A DNA stretch of 64,000 bases from Selaginella tamariscina (taxonomy: Eukaryota; Streptophyta; Lycopodiopsida; Selaginellales; Selaginellaceae). Positions 47,083 to 57,075 of the stretch are shown here, in pieces. Each line of letters opens with the position of its first letter. Position 1 is the stretch's first letter. The stretch lies in NCBI GenBank assembly GCA_003024785.1, contig PUQB01000313.1:1-64000 (forward strand), in the 5' to 3' direction. A program made the translations under genes and the position numbers. A model generated the notes under the pieces. The model had not been told where the DNA came from and did no database searches. It worked only from the letters and a program-made list of their open reading frames with translations.

Positions 47083-50000
47083 TTATCCTTGTAGCACCGG
47101 TGGGTCATGAACTCTGTTGCAATTCACCAGCAAACGGTGGACCTCCATCTCACTGAGCGATCGCCTTTGTAGAAAATATGTGACGTCCGGGTTCAAGCCA
47201 AGCACACGGCTATAGACGAAGTACATGTGTACACATGGGCTCCAACTTTTGCTCTTCTGAAATGTAGAACAACTGCATGAAGGATAAGTATTAATAGTCA
47301 CCTTTGCAGAGTCATTTCCTGCCGACACAACGAAAGCCTCCTTCCGTCCTCTAGCTGTCACTTCAACATTTCGCACACAACCTAAAAACGTCTTGGCCTT
47401 GCGGAAATTCTTCTCTTGTTCCTTAGACATTTTTGTTGGAGTCCGGACCATACGTCCTTCGAAAGGTGGAATTGTTGTAGATCCAGCTCCACGTGGTGGC
47501 GATGGTGTTTTGTCCTTCTGACCCTCATCTACTCTTCCTGCCATCCCCTGTAAACCTTCCAGAACAAAGCCTGCATCCTGTAGTTCTCTGACCTCCTCAC
47601 TTGTCAGCTTCGTTTCCTTGAGCACAGGCCAAACCGTTGGTGGTGTTGGAATTCGTGACCGAAGAATTTTGCCGTTTGGCCGCGTGAAACACCCTGAATC
47701 TTTTGGGCAGAACCACATCATCTGTTGTACATACTCCTCATTCCCCAAGGCATCAATGTACATTCGTTTTCCATAGAATCCTGGTGCTGGCACTCTGCTT
47801 GGATAACCGATTGGTTTTCCACACAGAGCAGTTCCTTCCTGATTCATCCCCAAACACTTAACCTTACTGGATGCTCCGATTCGTCTGATGGCCCACTCTG
47901 TTTGAGCAATCTCTCTCTCCGAAACCTCTTCGAACCTTAACCTCTTTCTCCTGTTGTTTTGGACCACCCGCTCTGTGTACTCTACATCATGTCTGTGTGA
48001 ACGTCGAGCATCAGACTGTTCTGTTCCTGTGACTGTTCTCCTAACAGTTTGCACTCGAACGTTAGTGGTACTCGTGAACTCCGGGCTGGTCAAGTGTTCC
48101 TGCCTTCCACCAGATTGATAATTGTTGATGGAGATACACTTTTCCCCTCAGAGAGTTTGCGTTGCACTCGTTTCAACAGAGTTTCCTTCGAAGGTCCTGA
48201 CCCTGTATACCTCCCTTCTATTGCCGCTTTCACCTTCGCACTCTGCATAACTGCATCGGTGAGGTCTAACATTGTCGCCTTAGCAGTGGTACTCTTTTGG
48301 CCAATCTTGCTCTTCTTGCTTGCGTGAATCACTTCAGCATTGTTTGTAGTTGGAACGCTCGCGAGTCCTTCTTCTGTCATGTCTCCCAGTTCCGCCATGG
48401 AGATGTGTCCTCATTGTCATAGTTTTTACTATGACTCAACCCTTTACTTTGGACGTTGACTGTTGTTACTACTGTACTATGTTGATGGACCCTAGATGTA
48501 GTAGGAAACAGGCCCGCTTAGTGCACTTGGGTATCTGGTGATGGTCCGGCCGGGTGTCATTAGGTATTTGCAGGAAACTCTAAGCGAAGCTAGAACTTAC
48601 CTTTTAAAGACCCACCCCCAATTTTGACGTCCCGAATAGGTTGTTTGGTCTTTGCAAATGAGTTCGGCGTGTTAAGTAGGGTTAGGAACACCTAGGGTTG
48701 ACCTAACCCTAGGGTTGCCCTAACCACGCCCTAAAAACCCCCACCCCTTGGGTAGGGTTTAGGGGTAGGAGTAAGGGTGAGTTATAGGCTCATATTGCTA
48801 ATTTATCTAAGGGGCTAGAATTCAGTGCCACCACTAATACAAACAGGAAAAGAGGGGGGGGCTCCATCACATAAATAAGGTAGAGTATACGTAGGAGAGC
48901 TCCTGGGTTCATGAATGAGTTCGTTGCTCTTCTGCCGGTGCAAGCTTCAGCTTGTGTCGTTAAGGTACAACCCTCTGTTGTGCCGCCCTAACTTCCAGAT
49001 GCCAGGGATACGTCCACCTTCGGGTAGCTTACCCTTAACGTTGGCGAATCCATGCCTGGGAGGTTTTGTCGGGATGCACGTTCCAAGAGGCAGAGGTTGA
49101 GGCTTATCTCCAACCTCCTCCTCCACGTCAAGCTAGGTGTAGCACTCATGGCCAAGCAAGGCACATCTGTGTCCTTGTCCAACTGTGGGCGTGGGATCTT
49201 GTTTGACAGGTTCACGTTACTTGGTTCCTGAGGGTTCATTGAGGGGTTCTAGAATTGACATTTAGGAACCACGTTTGTGGTACTTGGTGCAACTCTTGAA
49301 TCTAAGGGCTATGCATGATAGCCCACATCTTGGAAGGCAGTGTCACATGGGGATGTGACACTGGGCTAACGTCACATGGTACAACGCCCGAGGCACGCCC
49401 TTTGGGGTTATGTCATGGGCTTGTCGCTAAGGGGTTGGATACTCTAGCAAACAGGCATGCTTGTGCTTGCACTAGGTGCTAAGCCTTGGGCATCCGCTCG
49501 AGGAGGTTAGGTCTTGTAACTAGGTGTGCTTTGGCACACTTGGCTAGGGGAGTGTTCTCCTTGGAATCCAGGGGTTGAACAACCTAAGCTCATTAGCAGA
49601 AGCCCTTTCGTAAGGCACTCGCAAGGTCATGTGCTTAGGGTTATCCCAAACCTAGAGTTTGCTTAGCAGAACACTCGTGTTCGCCTACGGCGCACACTCG
49701 TGTCCTCACTAAGTACTAGCCCTAGGTCTAGGGTGTAACTTGGCCACTCAAACCCTTAGGGGTTAGTCGTGGTTCAGGGTACCCCTTGTCGCCCTAAAGG
49801 GTTGTACCCGGATGAGGGTGATTCCTCAAGGGTAAGTGACAATGCCTTAGCTCTATCACGGGGGTATGTGTGGAACACACGTCTCCTTGATGGGGTTAGG
49901 GCATGAGCCTGTCTAGATCTTCTAGGGCAGACCCTAAGTCAACTAGGGTTATCCCTCAAGGGTTCTGGGGGCAGACATTCTAGGGAGACTTAGGCTAAAC

Positions 50001-51986
50001 CCTAAGTCTCTTGTCCACTTGGGCATTAGAGTCTAACCCTAGGGGTCGTTGGGTTGTTCTGGGGAACTTAGCGTTGCTCACACAAGGTGATGATGCCGAA
50101 TGGCCACCTGGCAGCCACGTGTTGCCATGTGTTGGCCCTTTGGGTTAAAACTCTGACACTCATGCCTGATCCACCAAGACAGCCATGTCTTCAAAGCTCG
50201 AATGTTTGACGCTCGTCCTTCCCAAAAGACTCGAGAATTGCCAGTTGTTCTTTCTTAGATTGTTCATTCAGTGCTGCAGGCCAGGCACGAGCAAGCTTCA
50301 TGTGTTCTTCGCGATGTTCTTCTGCGATCCATTTCTTTGTCACCTGACGCACGGATTGCATAAAGTGAAACAGACAGCTTCTTTCCCTCCCTTTCATCTT
50401 TGCTCCGTTGTTGAATACTTGGCGCAAGGCTATCCATATCGCTCCAGCCTCATCCGACATGAAACCAGCAAAGTTGACATTCTCCAAACCCTGCTTCTTA
50501 CAAACCTCTAGCATTGTGTTCAAGAACTTCAGCACTGCAACATTATCTTCGCGGCACATATCTGCGTAAGCTATAGTCACCATGGATCTGACACTGCAAG
50601 AGAGCGTTAGATAACGAAGATTAGAAAGTGTTATGAAGAGTTTTACAACTTACAATGGGTCATAAAGGTGTATTCCAATTGTCGCCCAGTCTGGTATGCG
50701 GTGCGTGTGGTCCAGAACAACCCATTGATCATGAAGGTCTCCTCCACTTTGACACCTTCTGATGTACTCAACTCCTGAACCCGGTCCCTCAACTGTCATT
50801 TTGAAGATCAGAGGCTGCTCCTCAGCACCATGCAGTTCCATCCCTGGAACATGTATGACGTGAATGAAAGGTATTGGCAGCTTTGTCTTCAGCTCCAGAA
50901 GACCCTCGTAACCCTCTCTAAAGTGTGTCTCCTTCTGTCTTGATTGTGTAATCCAGTCCCGAGTCCTAAAGAAAAGGTCACGTCAGTGTGTAGAGATCTA
51001 AAAAAAATACCTTCGATGGTTTGTTAGAGGTTCAAGTTTTGAGAGTAAACCAGTGTACGAGACTTCTCCTTCTTCCTTGAAAAGTTCTTCAAAGATGAGC
51101 TCACGCGCGGCTTGAAACTCAATCACTCGTTGATTGGTTCGCGGACTGCTCTTTACCACGTTGCTGACACTAGATCTGGCTCGCTGAACGTTTGAAGCTG
51201 ACACTGAGGGGCTGACTGGATGCTGATGAACACCTCTGTGAATGAACAACCTTGTAAAAGAAATGTCGTCTGGCAGAATGTAGTACACATAAGCCGGACA
51301 AGTGTGCACCAGCAATGGCTCCTCTCCACAATGCTTACATTTTATGCCTATTACTTTGCCTGTCTCAGTTGTCTTTGCCTTCTCCACAGCACCCTTGAAG
51401 TGACATTCATTTGCTTTCTTCTCAAAAGCCAAGTAGGGGTAGGATTGATGCATTGGAGATGTCCGACACATGAACTTCGACTGACTCGCGCCGGAACATG
51501 CCAGTGTGTTGTGCTCGGGTGTGTCCAATGGTAGCAGCCATCCTTGCGATTCATCCCCGAGTACTTCTCTGTGCTTTCTGTCTTAGGGGGAAGTTCGAAA
51601 ATGACATTTCCATTGTATATCTGCGGTAGTTCAGAGACTCGTTTAACTTCAGACGAACCAATGAGATCCTTCCCTATCCTACATTTGTCTGCTCTTAGAA
51701 GACACACCAGCATGGATTCCTCACGCTCCTCTGTCCGCAACCTGAACAACGGGCCCTTTGCCGGGCACAATGTGTAAAAGACAAACTGGTTTGATGCATT
51801 GCCTTCTGGTAACAACTCCACATCTTCTCCAGAACTCGCAGAAACTGACATCAATTGAACCACATGTATACTGAACCAACAAGGAATGTTGAAAGCAATG
51901 TGAAGATCATGTTCAAACACAAAAGCATTTCCATCTTCATCGACTGGGAAATCTTTGTCAATGCCTTCATAGGTAACTCTGGCCAT
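47083..51986 (-). pseudogene. MULE-type transposase with SWIM zinc finger, split by a solo LTR
   Basis: ATG at 51986 (MARVTYEGIDKDFPVDEDG). The gene is read leftward with introns 51010-50966 and 50653-50594. The N-terminal part has a zinc-binding block, CKHCGEEPLLVHTCPAYVYY with a later HRGVHQHP, resembling DNA-binding N-ends of MULE/FAR1-type proteins. The catalytic core shows WVVLDHTHRIPDWATIGIHL (first Asp), GFMSDEAGAIWIAL (second Asp) and, across the LTR insertion, LASVPTTNNAEVIHASKK, the usual TTNN-VE block. A C-terminal SWIM finger reads CSCSTFQKSKSWSPCVH (CxCxnCxH), followed by a short tail to the stop at 47083. Frameshifts lie near 51450, 48400 and 48090, and the solo LTR at 48415-50158 cuts the core, so this copy cannot supply transposase. 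Confidence 0.85.
48415..50158. mobile_element. S-type solo LTR inside the MULE transposase gene
   Basis: 1,744 bp, starts TGTCATAGTTTTTACTATGA and ends TTAAAACTCTGACA. The target duplication CTCAT flanks it at 48410-48414 and 50159-50163. The first bases form a perfect hairpin, GTCATAG with CTATGAC. A tract of G and A near 48850 precedes a GGTAGAGTATA region. Same family as 22333-30523, 15646-16801 and 32035-33214. Confidence 0.92.
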
Positions 51987-52039
51987 GACAACGCAAGGAG
52001 AAAGCTCGGTGGTTTAGGAAAGCAAAGCAAAAGATTAAA

Positions 52040-52480
52040 CACACTTTCTTACCAAAAAAAAATTACAATCGTTAAAATAAACGTGAATACACGTTTGTAT
52101 ATAATTAATTCTATGCTGCCCAGTTCACAGTGTTCTTAATGATGTCCTCTCTAGTATCACCGATTTAATTTAATTTCTACCTTTTATGATTTGAAATATC
52201 TTCACATTTACCAATTATTCACATATTTTAAAATAAACCCTAAATATTAATGTCACATTTATTCCGTAGGGTTCACTGTTTTCATTGCGGCTAGGGTTTT
52301 TTGGTAGATAGGGTTTACTGTTTCCATTGCGGCTAGGGTTCTTTCAATCTCAGATCTGTTTCCACTGCGGTAGATCCAGAGGGTTTCTTTAATCTCAGAT
52401 CTCAGAGTTACGGTTTCCACTGCGGCGCCATCCATTTCGACTCGATTCGTGCAGCGCCCAAGTATAACAATGGAGATTTC
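52040..52480. promoter_or_regulatory. Divergent promoter region with GCGG-type repeats
   Basis: This lies between the two outward-reading transposon genes. 52265-52425 holds about four diverged units built on GTTTCCATTGCGGCTAGGGT and ATCTCAGATCT. TAGGGTTT motifs resemble the plant telo-box. It probably contains the start of the rightward transcript, because spliced-looking cassettes begin at 52481. Confidence 0.5.
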
Positions 52481-53580
52481 TGTGCCGATTTAGATTCTCG
52501 GCACCATCCTGCTCAGCCGGCGGCCACAAGGTATGTGTAATTTCTGTATTTTATGATTTGCTGCTCAAGTATTTCTTTTTCCAGAGATATAGGGTCTTCT
52601 TATTTGTGCCGACTGAGAGCAACGGCACCATCCTGGTTCAGTCGGCAAACACAAGGTATCGTCGATTTATTTATTTTTTTCCTTGCGGCTCAAGTATACG
52701 TGTCACAATGTTTTTTTTCAGAGTTAATGGGTCTTTCCATTTGTGCCGACTGAGAGTGACGGCACCATCCTGGTTCAGTCGGCAAAAACAAGGTATTTTC
52801 GATTTGTTTTTTTTTGCTTTCTGGCTCAAGTATTCGTATCACAAGGTTTTTTTTTCAGAGTTAATGGGTCTTCCCATTTGTGCCGACTGAGAGTGACGGC
52901 ACCATCCTGGTTCAGTCGGCAGCCACAAGGTATTTCGATGTTTATTTTTTGCTTTCTGGATCAGTATTCGTATCACATTTTTTTTTCAGAGTTAATGTGT
53001 CTTCCATTTGTGCCGACTGAGAGTGACGGCACCATCCTTTCAGTCGGCAGCCACAAGGTATTTTGATATGTTTTTTTTTGCTTTCTGGATCAAGTATCGT
53101 ATCACATTGTTTTTTTTCAGAGTTAATGTGTCTTCCATTTGTGCCGACTGAGAGTGACGGCACCATCCTTCTTCAGTCGGCAGCCACAAGGTATTTTGAA
53201 TTTGTTTATATTTTGCTTGCGGCTCAAGTATCCGTATAACAATGTTTTTTTTCAGAGTTATAGTGTCTTCCCATTTGTGCCGACTGAGAGTGACGGCACC
53301 ATCCTTCTTCAGTCGGCAGCCACAAGGTATTTTGAATTAGTTTTTTTTTTCTTTGCGTCTCAAGTATTTCTTTTAAAACAGTTAATGGGTCTTCCCATTT
53401 GTGCCGTCTGAGAGGGACGGCACCATCCTATCTCAGTCGGCACCATTATCTCTTCTGTGCCGTCTGACAGAGTCGGCACAAACTATCTCAGTCGGCAGGT
53501 TTTTTCTTCTACATCTCTCTGCCGACTGAGAGGGTCGGCAGCATCTAGCTTGAGTCGGCAGCCACAAGGTTAGTCATCTT
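52481..53580 (+). repeat. Tandem array of micro-exon/intron cassettes with GCCGACTGA palindromes
   Basis: Eight or so units follow one another at 124-137 bp. Each typical unit starts after a T-rich TTTTTTTCAG acceptor, runs AGTTAATGGGTCTTCCCATT, then GTGCCGACTGA, ACGGCACCATCC, TCAGTCGGC, and ends CCACAAG before a GTAT donor. Exon-like segments are 52585-52655, 52722-52792, 52859-52929, 52990-53057, 53121-53190 and 53256-53326 (68-71 nt), with 60-66 nt introns between. Unit 0 (52481-52530) and the last compound unit (53382-53568) are variants. Each exon holds two overlapping inverted repeats, GTGCCG/CGGCAC and GCCGACTGA/TCAGTCGGC, that cannot both form. The array ends just before the coding exon of the ParB-methyltransferase gene, so it is probably its 5' leader. 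Confidence 0.85.
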
Positions 53581-53635
53581 TGTTTGTTTTTTTATTTTGA
53601 CTCCTCATCAATTGACTTGTGTGTTTACTTTCCAG

Positions 53636-56600
53636 AGTTCCCAAAATGGTGAGAGCTTCAAAACGTCTACTAGAGACTGCGCCTGATGAAGAGCCACGAG
53701 AAGAGGATATCGAAGCAGAAGCGAGGCAAGAGAGGAGAACCATCTAATGTACCAAAGGAGGATCCTCCAGTGACTCAGTCTGGAGTAGTAGCAGTTGAGC
53801 AAGAACAGCCTCCACCAACAATCACAGATTTCCCGGAGAGCTCGTCGCAGTTGCCTCCTTCATCCGCTGAGGTTGCAGTCCTGAACGAGCAAGTGCAGAT
53901 GACAGAGGCGCTGAAGCTAGCGAGGACGACTTGGAGGAGGCAGTCAGCAAAAAGAGAGGCCGCGGGAAAGCTGATTCAAAAGGCAAGAAGGCGAAGAGCG
54001 ATAAGGAGCCGAAGGAGTTATACAGCATACCGGCGAGCCTGCATTTGGAGAGCTCAGCAAACCTGCTCGACAAAATTACTATCAAGGGACTTGGTGATCC
54101 TCCTGATGTGCCCATCTGCAGAATACATTCCAACGAGGTGGTTCGACGAGTGAACCCAGGGGACTTGGACAGGCTGGTGTCATCGTTGAAGAAGGCTGGT
54201 TATCTACGCAACACGGCCTGTTCATTCTGTCCATCGGAGATCGACTCACTGCTGAGGAGCTATCGGAGCTGTCGAAGGACACGATTCAGTACGAGCAGCA
54301 CCGGTCTTTCGAGCAAGCTCTTACTCAGCCGGAGTACAAAGTGGGCTTCAAGGCTCTCAAACAGGAAGTTTAGCTGTTGGGACGGGAACCATAGGCTACA
54401 GGCTTTGCAGAAGCTGTACCGAGAGGATGCAGAGGACAACCAGCGATGGGCTATTCGCGTTCGATCGAGTTTCATCTCCACGGAGAACCTCGACATTCTT
54501 CAATTGGTTTCGATGTTCCAATCGATTAACATGTGAGTATTTTCTTTTCTTTTTGTTAAGAGTTTAGACTTACAGTTTCGTTGAACAGATCTTCAGCAAC
54601 ATCTGTGGAAACAACGCTACCACATATTCTCCTCGCTGTAAAGGCGGTCTGCACTAGTACAGAAGGAACTCAGAAAATCCTCGAGTCACTCACGTTGATC
54701 GTCTTGAGGTGCGGAAGTGGAAGGAGAGTTCAGGGAAAGACGGCTTGGCATCCTCTTCCGAACCTGATCTGCGCAAAGATACTTTTCAAGGTAACCTCCG
54801 ATTTAATTTATAGGAAAGAAATTTTTAACTTGTTCTATGTGCAGAACGAGATCGACGATGATCTCGACAGAGCAGTCACCAGTGCTAAGGGCAATCCACA
54901 GGTTGAGGTGAACCTGAAGCAGCTAGCAAGAAGCATGACAAGCGTATGCACAAGTTCCTCTCCATCATAGACCCAGACTTGGGGGAGGAGTGGTTCCAGA
55001 AGGTGACAAACATCTCTCATAAGCAGTGTCGCTGGATGGGCATTGAGAAGCTGTATGCGATGTCAAGGGCGAAGATTCCAAACATGCTGCGACTCCGATA
55101 CCTCAACAAGCTCACCCGTCTCGAATCCAAGGCAGAACAACAGACACTTGGGCTACCGGGCATGCAGGACAAAGAGTGGATCAAGTGGTTCACCTTGGAC
55201 TTATATTGGAAGGCTGTGCGCGAGGAAGCCATTCAGATCCTTAAGGGGTTGCGAGAGGATGGTGAAGAAGTTGGAACGGATGTCGACTTCATGAGCTGGT
55301 TTGACGAGATGAGAATTCGGAGCAAGTGCCTGGTCTTTCAGCCCTTCCATGACTGCATACGGTTCACTTATTCGATGGAGCCGAATGAGTTTCTGGAGCG
55401 TGAGGAATCTGCGCGTCGGATGATATGGAGGTAAGCTTTCAATCCAGCATTGCTACTGTCTGACTTTGTGTTGCAGGTTCATACTGGCGAAGCAAATGAC
55501 ACCGTCCCATACGATGAAGCTGTGGACAGATCATACAAGCGAGCCTCACATGTGGTCGAAGAGCAGAGGAGCTCTAACACCGTTCGAACGGGAGCATGTT
55601 CCATTCTGGCTCGACTGTCCGTCGCAACAGCCACCAGCTTGGGAGAGCACACTATTCGACATGCACGCCAATGATCTACCAGCGATTCTTTGGGAGCCAG
55701 AAGAAGTAGAGGCTATCAAGAAGAGCAAGATGAAGAAGACGGTGCGGAAGACAACTACACCTGCAAAGGGATCGGGAGCGGGACCAAGCTCTTCTACAGC
55801 ACCTCCGCCGGCATTCGACTTTACAATCAATGAGGTACAGCCACTTGTAGCTAGTTTGGACATCAAGGACGACCTGATGACCTTCATCCCGACCCTGGCT
55901 GCATCCCGTGGATCCTACGACCTAGCTGTGTGCGACATGGAGGAGATGAGCAGGTCTTTCTTCGAGCCAGGTGCTTCCCAGACAGAGGTGTACACCAAGC
56001 TCCGAGAACAGGTTGACAGACTACATACGGTTGAGTCACAAACGTTGTTCCAGGAAGTGGTAGGTGAATACGGCTTCAACCTCATCATCCTCGACTTGCC
56101 CAATGAGCTTGTATATGGAGGTGCTAGCATCAACAAGGACATTGTGCAGCTAGATCCGGTGAAGTTTGAGGAGGCCTTGCAGTTCAGTGGAATGCACTTG
56201 GCAGCGAGTGGTTTCATGGTCGTCTTCGCGAGTTCTCCTTCTGTTTCGGCGGTGATTCAGGCGGCTGCAGTAATCAACTTGGAGGTTGCAGGGACTTACA
56301 GCGTCTACCGTGCACGAGGCTGGGGATACCGTGACAAAATTAAGGTAAGCTAGCTATTCAAGTTCAAGTTTAACTTGGTCTATGTGGCAGGATAACTTGT
56401 TAGTTCTCTTGGTGCTGCAAAGCTCTGAGAAGAAGTCGAAGAGGCCAAACCCTCTGGCGTTGACGAACACGATCCTCGTCGACACTGCCGACCGTTATCA
56501 GGAGGCTTGGTAAGGAAGTGCTTTGCTATGTTTATCCTAATGGAAGTTGTGCAGGATTATGATTCAACCGAAGAGTGTTCGACTCATGCAGCTTTTGATC

Positions 56601-56852
56601 GAGCGTCTCAGTAGACCTGGCGACCTAGTCTGGGATATTGGTTCCGGAACCGGGTCATCATTGTTAGCTGCCGTCGAGCTCGGAAGGAATATTATAGGAA
56701 CCGAGAAGAGTTTCGAACTCTCTAGGTTGGCAACAAACAAGCTTGCAGAGAACATTAGACCAGAAGAGTTACCTACTCAAACACCTCCACGTCCAAGCGT
56801 AACTGGTGGTTCGAGAACTGCAGCTTTACTTAAGATGAAGAAGAAACTTTAG
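53636..56852 (+). CDS. ParB/sulfiredoxin-like and N4/N6-type DNA methyltransferase-like fusion protein
   Basis: Exons: 53636-54532, 54589-54790, 54845-55430, 55477-56344, 56391-56519 and 56565-56852, with introns of 45-56 bp, all GT..AG. ATG at 53646 (MVRASKRLLETAPDEEPREE). The N-end is basic and Pro/Gln-rich. The ParB/Srx-like domain reads VVRRVNPGDLDRLVSSLKKA to CWDGNHRLQALQKLY; GNHR..A is the family nucleotide-binding block. A long helical middle part reads ALYF-unrelated FQKVTNISHKQCRWMGIEKL and IKWFTLDLYWKAVREEAIQI and is unrecognised. The C-end has permuted methyltransferase order: NLIILDLPNE where the DPPY catalytic motif belongs, then PKSVRLMQLLIERL, LVWDIGSGTGSSLLAA (AdoMet-binding motif) and GRNIIGTEKS. 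Stop at 56852. Frameshifts near 53740, 53930, 54210 and 54370 interrupt exon 1; later exons read cleanly. ParB-methylase fusions are known in phages and bacterial mobile elements; possible role here is binding or marking element DNA. Confidence 0.8.
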
Positions 56853-56930
56853 CTAATGTATATTGAGTAATAAATTAAGCTAATATAAAAAAAAAATAGA
56901 AATACAACAGTTTTAATAGAATTCTTTTTT

Positions 56931-56998
56931 GCCGACTGAGGCCAATACTGCCGACCAGAAAGAATATTCAAAATATTCTAGAATATTCTTGAATATTC
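56931..56998. promoter_or_regulatory. Right subterminal GCCGAC pair and GAA/TTC array
   Basis: GCCGACTGAG at 56931 and GCCGACCAG at 56950 are followed by GAATATTC and then five alternating TTC/GAA units at 2-base spacing (56974-56998). It mirrors the left subterminal region in content. Confidence 0.6.
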
Positions 56999-57027
56999 GA
57001 GCCCAGGCCTCCAAAATGGCGACACTC
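56999..57027 (-). repeat. Right terminal inverted repeat
   Basis: Read inward on the minus strand it begins GAGTGTCGCCA and includes GGAGGCCTGGGCTC, matching the left end imperfectly. Confidence 0.75.
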
Positions 57028-57075
57028 GATTAAGCTAAGCATGGCTAACATAGCAATGCACACGTTCATCACCAT
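57028..57075 (-). pseudogene. GDSL esterase/lipase, first codons (signal peptide)
   Basis: The ATG at 57075 opens MVMNVCIAMLAMLSLI, a hydrophobic signal-peptide start. It then runs into the target duplication and the transposon. Joined to 46887 through one copy of the duplication, the frame continues without a stop into the GDSL active-site block, which shows that this is the missing 5' end of the gene at 45734-46887. Confidence 0.85.

Larger units (their letters stand above)
46888..57027. mobile_element. 10.1-kb MULE-type DNA transposon with ParB-methyltransferase cargo
   Basis: Imperfect terminal inverted repeats bound the element: 46888-46916 and the complement of 56999-57027, 17 of 29 aligned positions identical, sharing GxGTxTC and GGAGGC..GGCTC. 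The 8-9 bp target duplication is the length typical of Mutator-like elements. Inside are two divergent genes: a MULE transposase leftward and a ParB/Srx plus DNA-methyltransferase-like gene rightward, separated by a repeat-rich bidirectional region (52040-53640). GAA/TTC arrays and GCCGAC motifs lie just inside both ends. A 1,744-bp S-type solo LTR sits inside the transposase gene. The element interrupts exon 1 of a GDSL gene, which fixes its borders. Confidence 0.88.

Noticed and set aside
52553..53411. Overlapping plus-strand frames with repeated CRLRVTAPSWFSRQ-like residues
   Set aside because: They are translations of the tandem cassettes across acceptor/donor-like sites in shifting frames. 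The splice-like borders and the hairpins explain the repeats better than a repeat protein does.
52585..53568. Regular repeats and spacers resembling a CRISPR array
   Set aside because: The setting is a plant nuclear transposon. Spacers are T-rich intron-like and nearly identical to each other, and no cas genes are present.
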